Positions 52,805 to 61,152 of a DNA stretch of 64,000 nucleotides are shown here, in pieces. This DNA comes from Pseudomonadota bacterium (lineage in GTDB: Bacteria; Pseudomonadota; Gammaproteobacteria; Steroidobacterales; Steroidobacteraceae), in assembly GCA_023417315.1 (NCBI GenBank), contig JAEZFW010000017.1, positions 124,001 to 188,000 of the forward strand, read 5' to 3'. The notes beneath the pieces are model-generated. The model saw nothing but the letters and a program-made list of their open reading frames with translations, was not told the DNA's origin and made no database searches. Position 1 is the first letter of the stretch, and every line of letters begins with the position of its first letter. Made by a program: the position numbers and the translations under genes.

Positions 52805-53236
52805 ATGCCCATACGACCAGCTCTCTGCGCACTTGCTGCGATCTATCTCGCCATACTCGCGCCACGAGCTACCGCGGATACGACGGACCGAGACGTCATC
52901 CATCAACTCAGAATCTATGAAATCTTCGAGAATAATAAACAGGCGTTCCACGATCGCTTTCGCGACGAAGCCGCCCGGATCATGGCCAAGTACGATTTCA
53001 AGATCGTGGCGTTCTGGGAATCGCGCACGACCGAACGAACGGAGTTCGTCTACCTGCTTGAATGGCCGGATGAAGCGACGCTGCAAGATCGCTGGGCGAA
53101 GTTCATGGCAGATCAAGAATGGAAGGACATCAAGAAGCGGACCGGTGCGGAGCACGGCGTGATGGTCGGCGACATCGAGGATCGCACTCTTCGGCTGACG
53201 GACTACTCGCCTCAGCGGCGGCTCTTATCGAAATAG
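52805..53236 (+). CDS. Exported NIPSNAP-family protein
   Basis: 143 residues. Signal peptide MPIRPALCALAAIYLAILAP, then a single NIPSNAP ferredoxin-like domain: VIHQLRIYEIFENNKQAFHDRF, IVAFWESRTTERTEFVYLLEW. AAGGAG lies 9 nt before ATG 52805. Function unknown; family members are often small-molecule binding. Confidence 0.85.
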   Translation: MPIRPALCALAAIYLAILAPRATADTTDRDVIHQLRIYEIFENNKQAFHDRFRDEAARIMAKYDFKIVAFWESRTTERTEFVYLLEWPDEATLQDRWAKFMADQEWKDIKKRTGAEHGVMVGDIEDRTLRLTDYSPQRRLLSK

Positions 53237-53511
53237 ATCGGCTCAAATAGATCGACGACGTGCCGGGATAGTAGCCGGGACCTCTACCTCTCGAAGCCTC
53301 CGAGCCAATCTCAGATAAGAGAATCTGTCGGCTGACGCAAGCAATTGTCATTTGTCGGGAGGTACACACGTGAGGCTGAATAGGCTCATCTGCACCTTCC
53401 TGCTTGGGTAGCTCATGATGCGCGAAATCCTCAGACTTGCTGTCGCTGCTGATCTCCGCAACAACGCCACACCTGCGTGATCTGAGCTTTGCGATCAGGC
53501 ATTCATGCGTC

Positions 53512-53970
53512 ATGAACGTCGTCGTGAACACTCGCACCGGCGAAGTGGGTGACTACGCAACTTGGATGCGAAAATTTACTGACCTGTGGAGCGAGGGCCG
53601 TAGCAAGCTTCCGGAGTTCATGAGCCTCTTGAGCCCGCACATCAAGCTATCCGCACCGGGCGTGCGCTCCACGTATGGCTGGAACGAATGCGAATCGGCG
53701 TTCAAGCGAACATTCGATGTGCTGCCCGACTTAGTCGCGGAAGTTCATCGATGGAGCGCCTCCGATGACGCACTATTCATCGAGATGACCTTCTCGGCCA
53801 CGATCGGAGGCAAGCGTATCCATTGGCGCAGCGTCGACCGCTTCATCTTTCGAGATGGGATGGCCGTCGAGCGCATCGCATTCTTCAACCCGGGCCCTAT
53901 CCGCAGAGCCTTCCTCGCACGCCCCTCTGGGTGGCGGCAACTCTGGCGGCGGACCCGAAGTGGGCTGTGA
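53512..53970 (+). CDS. SnoaL-like / NTF2-fold protein
   Basis: 152 residues from ATG 53512. NTF2-fold pattern: WMRKFTDLWSEGRSKLPEF, FSATIGGKRIHWRSVDRF, RDGMAVERIAFFNPGPI, typical of SnoaL-like ester cyclase or storage proteins. Catalytic residues cannot be assigned. Converges on the DUF899 gene, 24 bp away. Confidence 0.78.
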   Translation: MNVVVNTRTGEVGDYATWMRKFTDLWSEGRSKLPEFMSLLSPHIKLSAPGVRSTYGWNECESAFKRTFDVLPDLVAEVHRWSASDDALFIEMTFSATIGGKRIHWRSVDRFIFRDGMAVERIAFFNPGPIRRAFLARPSGWRQLWRRTRSGL

Positions 53971-53994
53971 GCCAGTGAAGGCTCTTGCACCGGC

Positions 53995-54699
53995 CTAGTA
54001 GTTCAGCTTCGGATACCAGTCCGTTCCCCGTCCATCCGGCGTGAGATCCAGAACGGTCCAAAGCGGTGCGATATCCGGTGCGCCGCGCGGATCTTGCTCC
54101 GGATCCGCCATCTCCGTCGACATTTCGCTTGCCCAAAACTGGCGAACGGTGGTGCCGTCGCGATGGAAGACGACGAGCGCAGGCCATTCGAAGCCATTCT
54201 CGTCAATGAGCTTCAAATCATTCGCATAGTCATCCCCGATCGTCTGGATGAAATTCAAATCGCGCCAGCCGCGTTCCTGGGCGAACGCGAACTGACGTTC
54301 GACCGAGCTGCGTCCCAAGACCTTCAACCCGACGCGCTGCTTGATGTCGCGTGCGTTGCCGTTCAATGCGCCAAGCAGATTCGTGCACATGGGACAAGGG
54401 CGCTCGCGTTCGGGTCCATACATCCAGAAGTACGTGACCAAGGTGTCTTTATCGCCGAAGAGATCGACGAGACCGACCTCAAATGCATTCTCGTCCTTGA
54501 ACCGATAGTTCTTATCGATGACGGGACCCGGCGGCAACCTCTGCCGCTGCTCCGCTAACCGCGCTATCCGCCGACGAAGCTCGATCTCTTCCGCGAGCAG
54601 GGCTTCGCGCGCCACACGGTACTCGCTGCTCTCGCCACCGAAGAGCGGTCGTCGTCTCTTGGCAAGATCCTGGGCGGAAACGAGGGATTTCTCTTTCAT
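53995..54699 (-). CDS. DUF899 thioredoxin-like protein
   Basis: 234 residues. DUF899 hallmarks: KNYRF near 64, LFGDKDTLVTYFWMYGPERE, CPMC at 102-105 (thioredoxin-like active site), ERGWRDLNFI and VVFHRDG. Probably a thiol oxidoreductase or dithiol-disulfide isomerase. ATG 54699 with AGGAGG-type site in GGGGCCTCC complement. An inverted repeat lies 35 bp upstream. Confidence 0.92.
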   Translation of the reverse strand: MKEKSLVSAQDLAKRRRPLFGGESSEYRVAREALLAEEIELRRRIARLAEQRQRLPPGPVIDKNYRFKDENAFEVGLVDLFGDKDTLVTYFWMYGPERERPCPMCTNLLGALNGNARDIKQRVGLKVLGRSSVERQFAFAQERGWRDLNFIQTIGDDYANDLKLIDENGFEWPALVVFHRDGTTVRQFWASEMSTEMADPEQDPRGAPDIAPLWTVLDLTPDGRGTDWYPKLNY

Positions 54700-54733
54700 G
54701 AGGGGCCTCCTGACTGACTACAGGCAGTTGAAT

Positions 54734-54753
54734 GATGTCGGAACGACGACATC
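54734..54753. promoter_or_regulatory. Inverted repeat upstream of DUF899 gene
   Basis: GATGTCG-GAACGA-CGACATC, 7-bp arms with 6-nt spacer, 34 bp upstream of the DUF899 start. Candidate operator; no regulator gene adjoins. Confidence 0.4.
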
Positions 54754-54873
54754 AGTCGCCTAGATCCTGAGGACGTCATGGAGCTCTTGCGGCCGACATC
54801 CGAGGGGCCGTTTTTGCGGAAGTCGAAGCGCGATCGCTCATGCCGACGTATCACTCACGAATTCCGCGTCAGC

Positions 54874-56535
54874 TCAATAAACGTCTCCGCCTCGCTCCCG
54901 CACTCCACTCTCCACCGGCATTGCCGCGCTCTCGCGTTCGATCAGGCGCCGCACACGCGGAGGTTCGGTGCCGCAATGAAGCTCACGCAGGCGCTGAGGC
55001 ACGATCGCATCGTGTTGGGTCATGCGGCTGTTGTGGCGGATGTAGTCGAGCCAGGTGGGTGTTTCATAACGCTCGATCCACACGCGGGGATCGGAGAGAT
55101 CGCGAAGCAAGCGCCAGTTGCGGGCACCGTCGCGGCGGCGGATGCGTCGCCGCTCGTTCATCGCTTTGAGGAATTCGACGCCATCTTCCTCGCGAATGAG
55201 ATATTCAATGGTCACGACGATCGGGCCGGAGCGTTCCACGATCGGTACAGCAGTGCTGGGCTCTCTCCAGGGGCGCAGGGGTTCGAGATTGAGATCTCCC
55301 GATTGCGCGAGGGGTATCCATCTTCCGAGCGCCGCGCATGCGATCAGCACGACAGATGAGGTGAGCAGCGCCGTCGAGATGCTTTCGCTCTCTGCAACCG
55401 CACCCCACAACCAGCTTCCTGCCGCCAACCCGCCGAACGCGGACATTTGATAGATCGACAATGCGCGCGCGACGACCCAGCGCGGCGCGGACATCTGCAC
55501 TGCGACGTTGAATGTCGAAAGCGTGAGCAGCCATCCTGCCCCTGTGACGAACAGCATGCTCATCGTCGCGAGCAAGGAGGTGCTCAACGCAGCGATGGCT
55601 GCAGCGACTGCGAATGCCAGACATGCCGAGCGAACGATGGCCTCGGTCGAAAGTCTCGCGCGCACTCGCGCATTCCCGACTGCGCCCGTGACCGCGCCTG
55701 CGCCGAACGCACCGAGCAACAGCCCATAGGTCAGCGGCCCGCCGCGGATGAGCTCCTTAGCGATCAGCGGCATCAGGGCCATGACTGCGCCTGCGCCGAC
55801 ACAAAAGACAAAAGCCCGCACGAGCACTGCACGAATTCGCGGCGACATCGCGACGTAACGAATGCCCGCACCGATCGCCACACCGAGCGTTTCACGCGGT
55901 AATCGATTCGGATTGTCCGGCCGGCGCCAGCGCGCAAGCACCGCAATCAGCGGAATGTAGCAAAGCGCGTTGATGGCGAACGTGGCAGCGGCGCCGACGG
56001 CTGCGACGACGGCACCGCCAATCGCAGGTCCGATGCTGCGCGCAATGTTGAACCCCATGCTGTTCAGAGCCACCGCGCTCGGCAAGTCGCTTCGCGGCAC
56101 CATGTCACCCACCGATGCCTGCCAAGCAGGCGCATTGAACGCGAGGCCGCATCCGATCAGAAACGTAAACAGCAACAGCAACCAAGGCGTGATCAGCCCG
56201 GTCCAGGCACACGTCATCAGTGCGACCGAGACGATCAGCATGAAGATCTGCGCGGCCAGCATCACCTTGCGACGGTCGAGACTGTCCGCTGTGGCGCCTG
56301 CGACGAGCGCCAACAACATCGTCGGCAGCGAGACCGAGGCCTGCACGAGGGCGACCATATCCGCCGACTCGGCGATCGAGATCATCATCCACGCCGCACC
56401 GACTGATTGGATCAGCCCGCCGACGTTTGCGAGCGTGCTGGCTAACCAGACGCGGCGGAAGATCAGGTGACGTAATGGCGCGAGTGCGGACTCGCGCCCG
56501 GTAGAAGGCTCTGCACCAGATTCGTTGTCATTCAT
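54874..56535 (-). CDS. MFS transporter with C-terminal monooxygenase-like extension
   Basis: 553 residues: 12 membrane helices (about 20-410) of the EntS/MFS_3 type (FRRVWLASTLANVGGLIQSVG, LDRRKVMLAAQ, FNIARSIGPAIGG), then about 140 extra residues. The extension, from SGPIVVTIEYLIREEDGVEFLKAM, has an antibiotic-monooxygenase/ABM-like ferredoxin fold pattern. This fused MFS type is known in proteobacteria but the substrate is not. ATG 56535. Confidence 0.9.
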   Translation of the reverse strand: MNDNESGAEPSTGRESALAPLRHLIFRRVWLASTLANVGGLIQSVGAAWMMISIAESADMVALVQASVSLPTMLLALVAGATADSLDRRKVMLAAQIFMLIVSVALMTCAWTGLITPWLLLLFTFLIGCGLAFNAPAWQASVGDMVPRSDLPSAVALNSMGFNIARSIGPAIGGAVVAAVGAAATFAINALCYIPLIAVLARWRRPDNPNRLPRETLGVAIGAGIRYVAMSPRIRAVLVRAFVFCVGAGAVMALMPLIAKELIRGGPLTYGLLLGAFGAGAVTGAVGNARVRARLSTEAIVRSACLAFAVAAAIAALSTSLLATMSMLFVTGAGWLLTLSTFNVAVQMSAPRWVVARALSIYQMSAFGGLAAGSWLWGAVAESESISTALLTSSVVLIACAALGRWIPLAQSGDLNLEPLRPWREPSTAVPIVERSGPIVVTIEYLIREEDGVEFLKAMNERRRIRRRDGARNWRLLRDLSDPRVWIERYETPTWLDYIRHNSRMTQHDAIVPQRLRELHCGTEPPRVRRLIERESAAMPVESGVRERGGDVY

Positions 56536-56580
56536 CTGGTGCCGATCGTAGAGAGGCTCATCGGTCTATTCAAATCGCAT

Positions 56581-56607
56581 TCGGCTGTAGGCTGTAGGCT
56601 GTAGCCA
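56581..56607. repeat. Half micro-repeat array, GGCTGTAG type
   Basis: Three GGCTGTAG units followed by CCAGAACAG, the same junction seen at 6062, 24528 and 27282. The mirrored arm is missing. Confidence 0.6.
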
Positions 56608-56646
56608 GAACAGAAGAGCGCGCATTTGCGCGTGCGTCGGCTGGAG

Positions 56647-56684
56647 CCCCCCTCCCTAGCCCTCCCCCGCCCTGCAGGGGAGGG
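56647..56684. repeat. C/G-rich hairpin repeat, copy 2
   Basis: CCCCTCCCTAGCCCTCCCCC, then GCCCTGCAGGGGAGGG; the reverse complement of 26426-26462 aligns closely. Confidence 0.7.
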
Positions 56685-56809
56685 AATCTGTTTTGCGCCA
56701 CTCGCGCCTCCCGCGCGTGTTTCGGCTCGGGACTAAGGCCGTATCGCAGCAATTGCGCGCATCGCGCGCTTTACTGTCCACGACCCCCTAGTCACGACCC
56801 CTTCTTTCT

Positions 56810-57235
56810 TTACGCCTCGAGCCGCGCATTCATCGTGATCTTCGCGTTCAAGACTTTCGACACGGGGCAACCCTCTTTGGCTTTGTTCGCAAGCTCGTCG
56901 AACTTCGCTTGATCGATATTCGGGATCTCTGCCACGACATCCAGGTGGCTCGAGGTGATCTCGAAGCCGCCTCCAACCTTATCGATCGTGACTGCAGCAC
57001 GCGTTTCGATGCGATCGGGCGTAAAACCTGCTTCGCCGAGCATCAGCGAGAGCGCCATCGAGAAGCAGCCCGCATGAGCCGCGCCGATCAGCTCCTCGGG
57101 ATTCGTGCCCTTGCCGCTCTCGAAGCGCGACTTGAAACCGTACTGCGCCTCGTTGAGGACGCCGGATTCGGTGGAGATCACTCCGCCACCTTCTTTGATC
57201 GTGCCCTTCCATACTGCCGATGCGTTCTTGATCAT
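56810..57235 (-). CDS. osmC: OsmC-family peroxiredoxin
   Basis: Thiol-dependent organic hydroperoxide reductase, 141 residues. Reactive Cys57 in AAHAGCFSMALS and resolving Cys123 in EGCPVSKVL; NPEELIGAAHA is typical of OsmC. ATG 57235 follows AAGGAGGAG; the frame upstream to 57322 reads the AAGCTnnCGCTAGA repeat and is not coding. Downstream of the aldehyde dehydrogenase gene on the same strand. Confidence 0.95.
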   Translation of the reverse strand: MIKNASAVWKGTIKEGGGVISTESGVLNEAQYGFKSRFESGKGTNPEELIGAAHAGCFSMALSLMLGEAGFTPDRIETRAAVTIDKVGGGFEITSSHLDVVAEIPNIDQAKFDELANKAKEGCPVSKVLNAKITMNARLEA

Positions 57236-57249
57236 GACTCCTCCTTCAA

Positions 57250-57412
57250 ATGGCAAGCTACCGCTTGAAGCTCCCGCTAGAAAGCTGCCGCTAGAGGGGC
57301 GCGGTGCGCCGAGAAAGCTCACGCTAGACAGACAAACCGGATCTGATCTAGCGGTAGCTATCTAGCGGGAGGTGTCTAGCGGTAGCCCTCCAGCGATAGC
57401 TGTCTAGCGATC
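57250..57412. repeat. Micro-repeat palindrome, AAGCTnnCGCTAGA type (osmC-aldehyde dehydrogenase)
   Basis: Left arm 57250-57334: about four 14-bp units ending in ACAGAC. Right arm 57339-57412: after GGATCTG, four mirrored units CTAGCGGTAGCT and variants. The loop is only a few bases. Same unit as 7921-8097, 49 kb away. Confidence 0.88.
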
Positions 57413-57460
57413 GCTTCCCGCCGCGCAGCGCGCGTGGAAGCGCGCTGCCGGGCGGGCTGT

Positions 57461-59005
57461 TCAGATGCTCATGCACACGGACTTCGTCTCGAGATAATTG
57501 TTCAACACCTCGTGGCCCATCTCGCGGCCCCAGCCGGATTGCTTGTAACCGCCGAACGGTAGCGCTGCATCGAAGATGTTGTAGCAGTTCACCCAGACGG
57601 TGCCCGCGCGCAGGCGATTTGCAATGCGATGGGCACGGCTGATGTCTTTCGTCCACACACCCGCTGCCAGTCCGTAGACCGTATCGTTCGCGCGCCGCAC
57701 GAGCTCGTCGTCGATTTCCTTGAAGGGCATCACCGTTACGACCGGACCGAAGATTTCCTCCTGGACGACGCGCATGTCATCGCGTGTGTTGTCGATGACC
57801 GTGGGACGCACGAAGTAGCCTCCGTGGTTCGTGCCGCGGATCTGCGGCCCGACAGACAGGCGTGCACCTTCATCGTGTGCGGACGTCAGGAACGCTGAGA
57901 CTCTCTCGAACTGCGTCTGCGAGACCAACGGGCCCATCTGCGTTTCTGGATCGAGCCCTGCCCCGACCTTCAGCGAGTTGGCGTACTCAGTGACGCCTTC
58001 CACGACACGATCATAGATCTTCTGCTGCACGAACAGGCGTGATCCAGCGCAACAGCATTGTCCATGGTTGAAGAAGATGGCACTCGCAGCTCCAGGGATC
58101 GCGAGATTGAGATCGGCATCCTCGAGCACGATGTTCGGCGACTTGCCACCGAGCTCGAGCGTCACTTTCTTGAGATTGCCGGCCGCGGCCTTCACGATCA
58201 AACGTCCGACTTCGGTCGAGCCGGTGAATGCCACCTTATCGACGCCCTCATGTGCCGCGAGCGGCGCACCGCACGTCTCACCGAATCCGGTGAGCACGTT
58301 GAGCACACCCGGCGGCAAGCCGGCTTCCATGGCCAGCTCCGCGAGCCGCAACGCTGACAGCGGTGTTTCCTCTGCTGGCTTCAGCACGACCGTGCAACCC
58401 GTCGCCAGCACCGGGGCCAGCTTCCACGCCGCCATCAGCAACGGGAAGTTCCACGGAATGATCTGCGCGACGACACCGACAGGCTCTCTGCGAGTGAATG
58501 CGTGATATTGCGCATTCGGCGTGTACGGCACCGACAACGAGATCGTGCTGCCTTCGAGCTTAGTGGCCCATCCCGCCATGTAGCGGAATATCTCCGCGGC
58601 TAGAGGCACGTCGGCTGCGCGCGCCACGACGATGGGCTTGCCATTGTCGAGTGCTTCGAGCTGCGCGAGCTCCTCGAGGTTGTGCTCGATGAGATCGCCG
58701 ATCTTCCAGAGGATGCGCCCTCGCTCCGATGCAGTCATCCGTGCCCAAGGTCCACTCTCGAATGCGCTGCGGGCTGCGGCGACCGCGAGATCGACGTCGC
58801 GATTATCGCAGGACGCGGCATATCCGATGACCTCCGCATTCGACGGATCGTAGATCTCGAACGTCTTGCCCGATTGCGCGGGTTGCCACGTTCCATTGAT
58901 CAGAGCCTTGTGCGGCCGGCTCACGAAGGCCCGCGCGCCCGCGCTCAGGCTCGTGAGCTGTGCGCTCGTGCGTTCGGTCGTGGTGCGTTCACTGGTGGTG
59001 CTCAT
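57461..59005 (-). CDS. Aldehyde dehydrogenase (NAD(P)-dependent)
   Basis: Oxidises an aldehyde to the acid; 514 residues. Rossmann motif TGSTEVGRLI, catalytic Glu in VTLELGGKSPNIV and the nucleophile region FFNHGQCCCAGSR near 315, PWNFPLL, and QEEIFGPVVTV. Close to betaine/phenylacetaldehyde-type class enzymes; substrate undefined. ATG 59005 after GGAGG gives an N-terminal Ser/Thr-rich leader of about 35 residues. Confidence 0.94.
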   Translation of the reverse strand: MSTTSERTTTERTSAQLTSLSAGARAFVSRPHKALINGTWQPAQSGKTFEIYDPSNAEVIGYAASCDNRDVDLAVAAARSAFESGPWARMTASERGRILWKIGDLIEHNLEELAQLEALDNGKPIVVARAADVPLAAEIFRYMAGWATKLEGSTISLSVPYTPNAQYHAFTRREPVGVVAQIIPWNFPLLMAAWKLAPVLATGCTVVLKPAEETPLSALRLAELAMEAGLPPGVLNVLTGFGETCGAPLAAHEGVDKVAFTGSTEVGRLIVKAAAGNLKKVTLELGGKSPNIVLEDADLNLAIPGAASAIFFNHGQCCCAGSRLFVQQKIYDRVVEGVTEYANSLKVGAGLDPETQMGPLVSQTQFERVSAFLTSAHDEGARLSVGPQIRGTNHGGYFVRPTVIDNTRDDMRVVQEEIFGPVVTVMPFKEIDDELVRRANDTVYGLAAGVWTKDISRAHRIANRLRAGTVWVNCYNIFDAALPFGGYKQSGWGREMGHEVLNNYLETKSVCMSI

Positions 59006-59349
59006 GGAATCCTCCACTCGTCTGCACCCGACACGGGATGAAATGTCGGGCATGTACTTGCGATGCTGGTTTTCGCCGAGTGCGACGCTGCCTCAGCGGA
59101 AAGCGAGACCATGAGCCGAGTTGCCGCCCACTAACATCCGAGGAAATACCGGGAAGGATGCGGTGCGATTACTAAGGAAATTGACACGCGGCCACCTGGA
59201 TAACACGCACCGCGGCCGCCGCGCTTCCACGGAACCGGCATGAGCTTGCGACGTTACTCGTTGGGCTCGCACCGAGCTCGGGCCGCCGATCTCACTGCTT
59301 CTTACGGCTTGCTGATGGACAGACACCTATCCGACGAAGTGGCCGCAGC
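59006..59349. other. Intergenic region, aldehyde dehydrogenase / CopD-like
   Basis: 344 bp between divergent genes. No gene or repeat recognised. Confidence 0.4.
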
Positions 59350-60252
59350 ATGCTCGTGACGCTGCTGAAGTTCCTGCACCTTTCGGCGATCGCGGTGTGG
59401 GCGGCCGGGCTGATCTGCCTGCCCCTTCTGAATCGTCAGCGCGATAGGGTCGGAGACGCGACCGATCTGCATCGGCTGCACTCGATGGTGCGGTTCTTCT
59501 TCGTCGTGATCGTCTCTCCCGCTGCGTTCGTCGCGATCGCCAGCGGCACCGCGCTGATCTTCGCACAACAGACGTTCACCCTCTGGTTCTCGGTGAAGCT
59601 GCTGCTCGTCGGCGTGCTCGTCGGCATCCACATGCGCCTCGGCCACATCATCCTGCGGCTATTCGAGAAATCCGCCCGTTGGCCCACATGGCGTCATATG
59701 GCATTGACGACCCTCACCATCGCAACGGCGACGGGCATCGTGACCGTTGTGTTGCTCAAACCGGCCCTTGAATGGGACGCGCTCCATGCGGAGGTCTTCG
59801 AGCCAGGAAGGCTCGGCGCGCTGTTCGACCGTCACGCGCATCGGGACGCTCGCGACGAGGAGCGCGTGCTCGCGTCACTTGTCCGAATCGATCATCAGTC
59901 CGACACCGTGATGAAAAACCAGCTTGCCGCCATGCCATCCGGCGAGGCCGGTGAAGATCGCGGCGAGCACCGACAGCGCGAGTCCGTGCGGCAGCACCTC
60001 ATCGGGAGCAGTCAGCCTCAGCCCCCAATTGGCGCCGGCGATCGCGAGCAACGTCATCGCTGCGATGGCGTGAGACCAACTGCTGACTCGACTGCGGATG
60101 CCTTTGACTGCCAGCAGCTCCGCGGTTCCGACGAGCGCGGCGAAGATGCCGAGCCCAAAGGCGAAACCCGCGCTCCAAATGCCCGCGCGCAGGAAGAAGT
60201 CATCGCCGAAGAACCAATAGAAAATGTCGATGCCCAGCGTCGCGAACACTAA
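59350..60252 (+). CDS. CopD-family membrane protein with antisense-overlapping C-terminus
   Basis: The first 160 residues are a CopD/HemJ-like four-helix protein: LLKFLHLSAIAVWAAGLICLP, VVIVSPAAFVAIASG, LWFSVKLLLVGVLVGIHMRLG and a last helix ending VVLLKPALEW. From about residue 175 the frame is antisense to the convergent DUF2231 gene and turns into Arg/Glu-rich sequence without fold features. The real protein may need only the first half. Either the original stop was lost or the two genes overlap by 378 bp. A role in heme or copper supply for the nearby oxidase is inferred from position. Confidence 0.7.
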   Translation: MLVTLLKFLHLSAIAVWAAGLICLPLLNRQRDRVGDATDLHRLHSMVRFFFVVIVSPAAFVAIASGTALIFAQQTFTLWFSVKLLLVGVLVGIHMRLGHIILRLFEKSARWPTWRHMALTTLTIATATGIVTVVLLKPALEWDALHAEVFEPGRLGALFDRHAHRDARDEERVLASLVRIDHQSDTVMKNQLAAMPSGEAGEDRGEHRQRESVRQHLIGSSQPQPPIGAGDREQRHRCDGVRPTADSTADAFDCQQLRGSDERGEDAEPKGETRAPNARAQEEVIAEEPIENVDAQRREH

Positions 60253-60393
60253 CGCGATGGGAAAATGAACACTCATCGCATGCAGGGGATGACCTGCAAC
60301 CGCAATGGTCGAGCTCACATCGTGCTTTGCCACGGCCTCTACCGGTGGGCTGCGCGAGCTCGATGCTCTCGATTCAGGGTCGTCGCTACTCAT
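59875..60393 (-). CDS. DUF2231 membrane protein
   Basis: 172 residues from ATG 60393 (MSSDDPESRAS). Typical DUF2231: GHPLHAMSVHFPIALVFA, four helices and LAGWHGGKLVFHHG near the end. Commonly found beside caa3/cytochrome c oxidase genes. It overlaps the CopD ORF at the 3' end, and its 5' end runs antisense to the uncertain 5' part of the COX2 gene. Confidence 0.9.
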   Translation of the reverse strand: MSSDDPESRASSSRSPPVEAVAKHDVSSTIAVAGHPLHAMSVHFPIALVFATLGIDIFYWFFGDDFFLRAGIWSAGFAFGLGIFAALVGTAELLAVKGIRSRVSSWSHAIAAMTLLAIAGANWGLRLTAPDEVLPHGLALSVLAAIFTGLAGWHGGKLVFHHGVGLMIDSDK

Positions 60394-61152
60394 GAGGCCG
60401 CTTCTCCTGCCGCACTCGATGGCGAGCGCGACGCTCGCGAACCCGGCTGCGGCTCCCCTGAAACTCGAGAACGGCAACGCTCGTTCCGCACCGCCCTGAT
60501 CTACTCGATCTGTCCATTGTCTGCCGGCTGTCGCGCCCCTTTGTCTGCGCTGGATCCGGAAGGGCCCGCCGCGCGATCGATTGCGACATTGTGGTGGTCG
60601 ATGTTCGTCGGCGCCGCAGTGTTATTCGCGCTCGTGATGGGACTGCTCTGGTGGGCGTATCGCAAGCCAGGATTCGGCACCCAAAGCTCGCAGAGGACTT
60701 GGGTGTTTCATGCCGGCGTGATCATGCCGGGCATCATCCTTACCGCTTTGGCCGGCTTCGCCTTGGTGCTAGGCGAACGACTGGTTGCGCGAGGACACGA
60801 TGAGATCGTGCAGGTCGATGCGATCGCGACTCGTTGGGCGTGGCACTTTCGCTATCCGCAGATCGATTCGGCGCGCAGCTCAACCGTGCTGCACATTCCG
60901 GCGGGGCGTCCAGTCGAAGTGCGCGTGGTGAGCGAAGATGTCATCCACAGCTTCTGGGTACCGCGGCTTGCCGGGAAGATCGACGCGATACCCGGGCACG
61001 AGAATCGAGTGCAGCTCTTGGCCGAACGGGCTGGACACTATGAAGGCGTATGCGCCGAATTCTGCGGCCTCGGGCATGCCGGCATGCGCTTTCGCGTCGT
61101 CGCACACGATGTCCGTGAGTATGAAGCGGTTGTCAGGGAAGGCACTCGATGA
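60265..61152 (+). CDS. Cytochrome c oxidase subunit II (start uncertain)
   Basis: CuA-bearing subunit that receives electrons from cytochrome c. Two helices (LWWSMFVGAAVLFALVMGLLWW and VIMPGIILTALAGFALVLG), then the cupredoxin domain with VIHSFWVPRLAGK and the full CuA set in CAEFCGLGHAGM. Residues about 80-89 (IYSICPLSAGC) look like a lipoprotein signal with the Cys codon at 60529, so the true start should be near 60450-60500, but no ATG, GTG or TTG exists in frame there. In-frame candidates are 60265, 60280, 60289 and 60322. Overlaps the COX1 gene by 4 nt. Confidence 0.88.
   Translation: MNTHRMQGMTCNRNGRAHIVLCHGLYRWAARARCSRFRVVATHEAASPAALDGERDAREPGCGSPETRERQRSFRTALIYSICPLSAGCRAPLSALDPEGPAARSIATLWWSMFVGAAVLFALVMGLLWWAYRKPGFGTQSSQRTWVFHAGVIMPGIILTALAGFALVLGERLVARGHDEIVQVDAIATRWAWHFRYPQIDSARSSTVLHIPAGRPVEVRVVSEDVIHSFWVPRLAGKIDAIPGHENRVQLLAERAGHYEGVCAEFCGLGHAGMRFRVVAHDVREYEAVVREGTR

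Noticed and set aside
57236..57322. N-terminal extension of osmC
   Set aside because: Encoded by AAGCTnnCGCTAGA repeat units; AAGGAGGAG supports ATG 57235.
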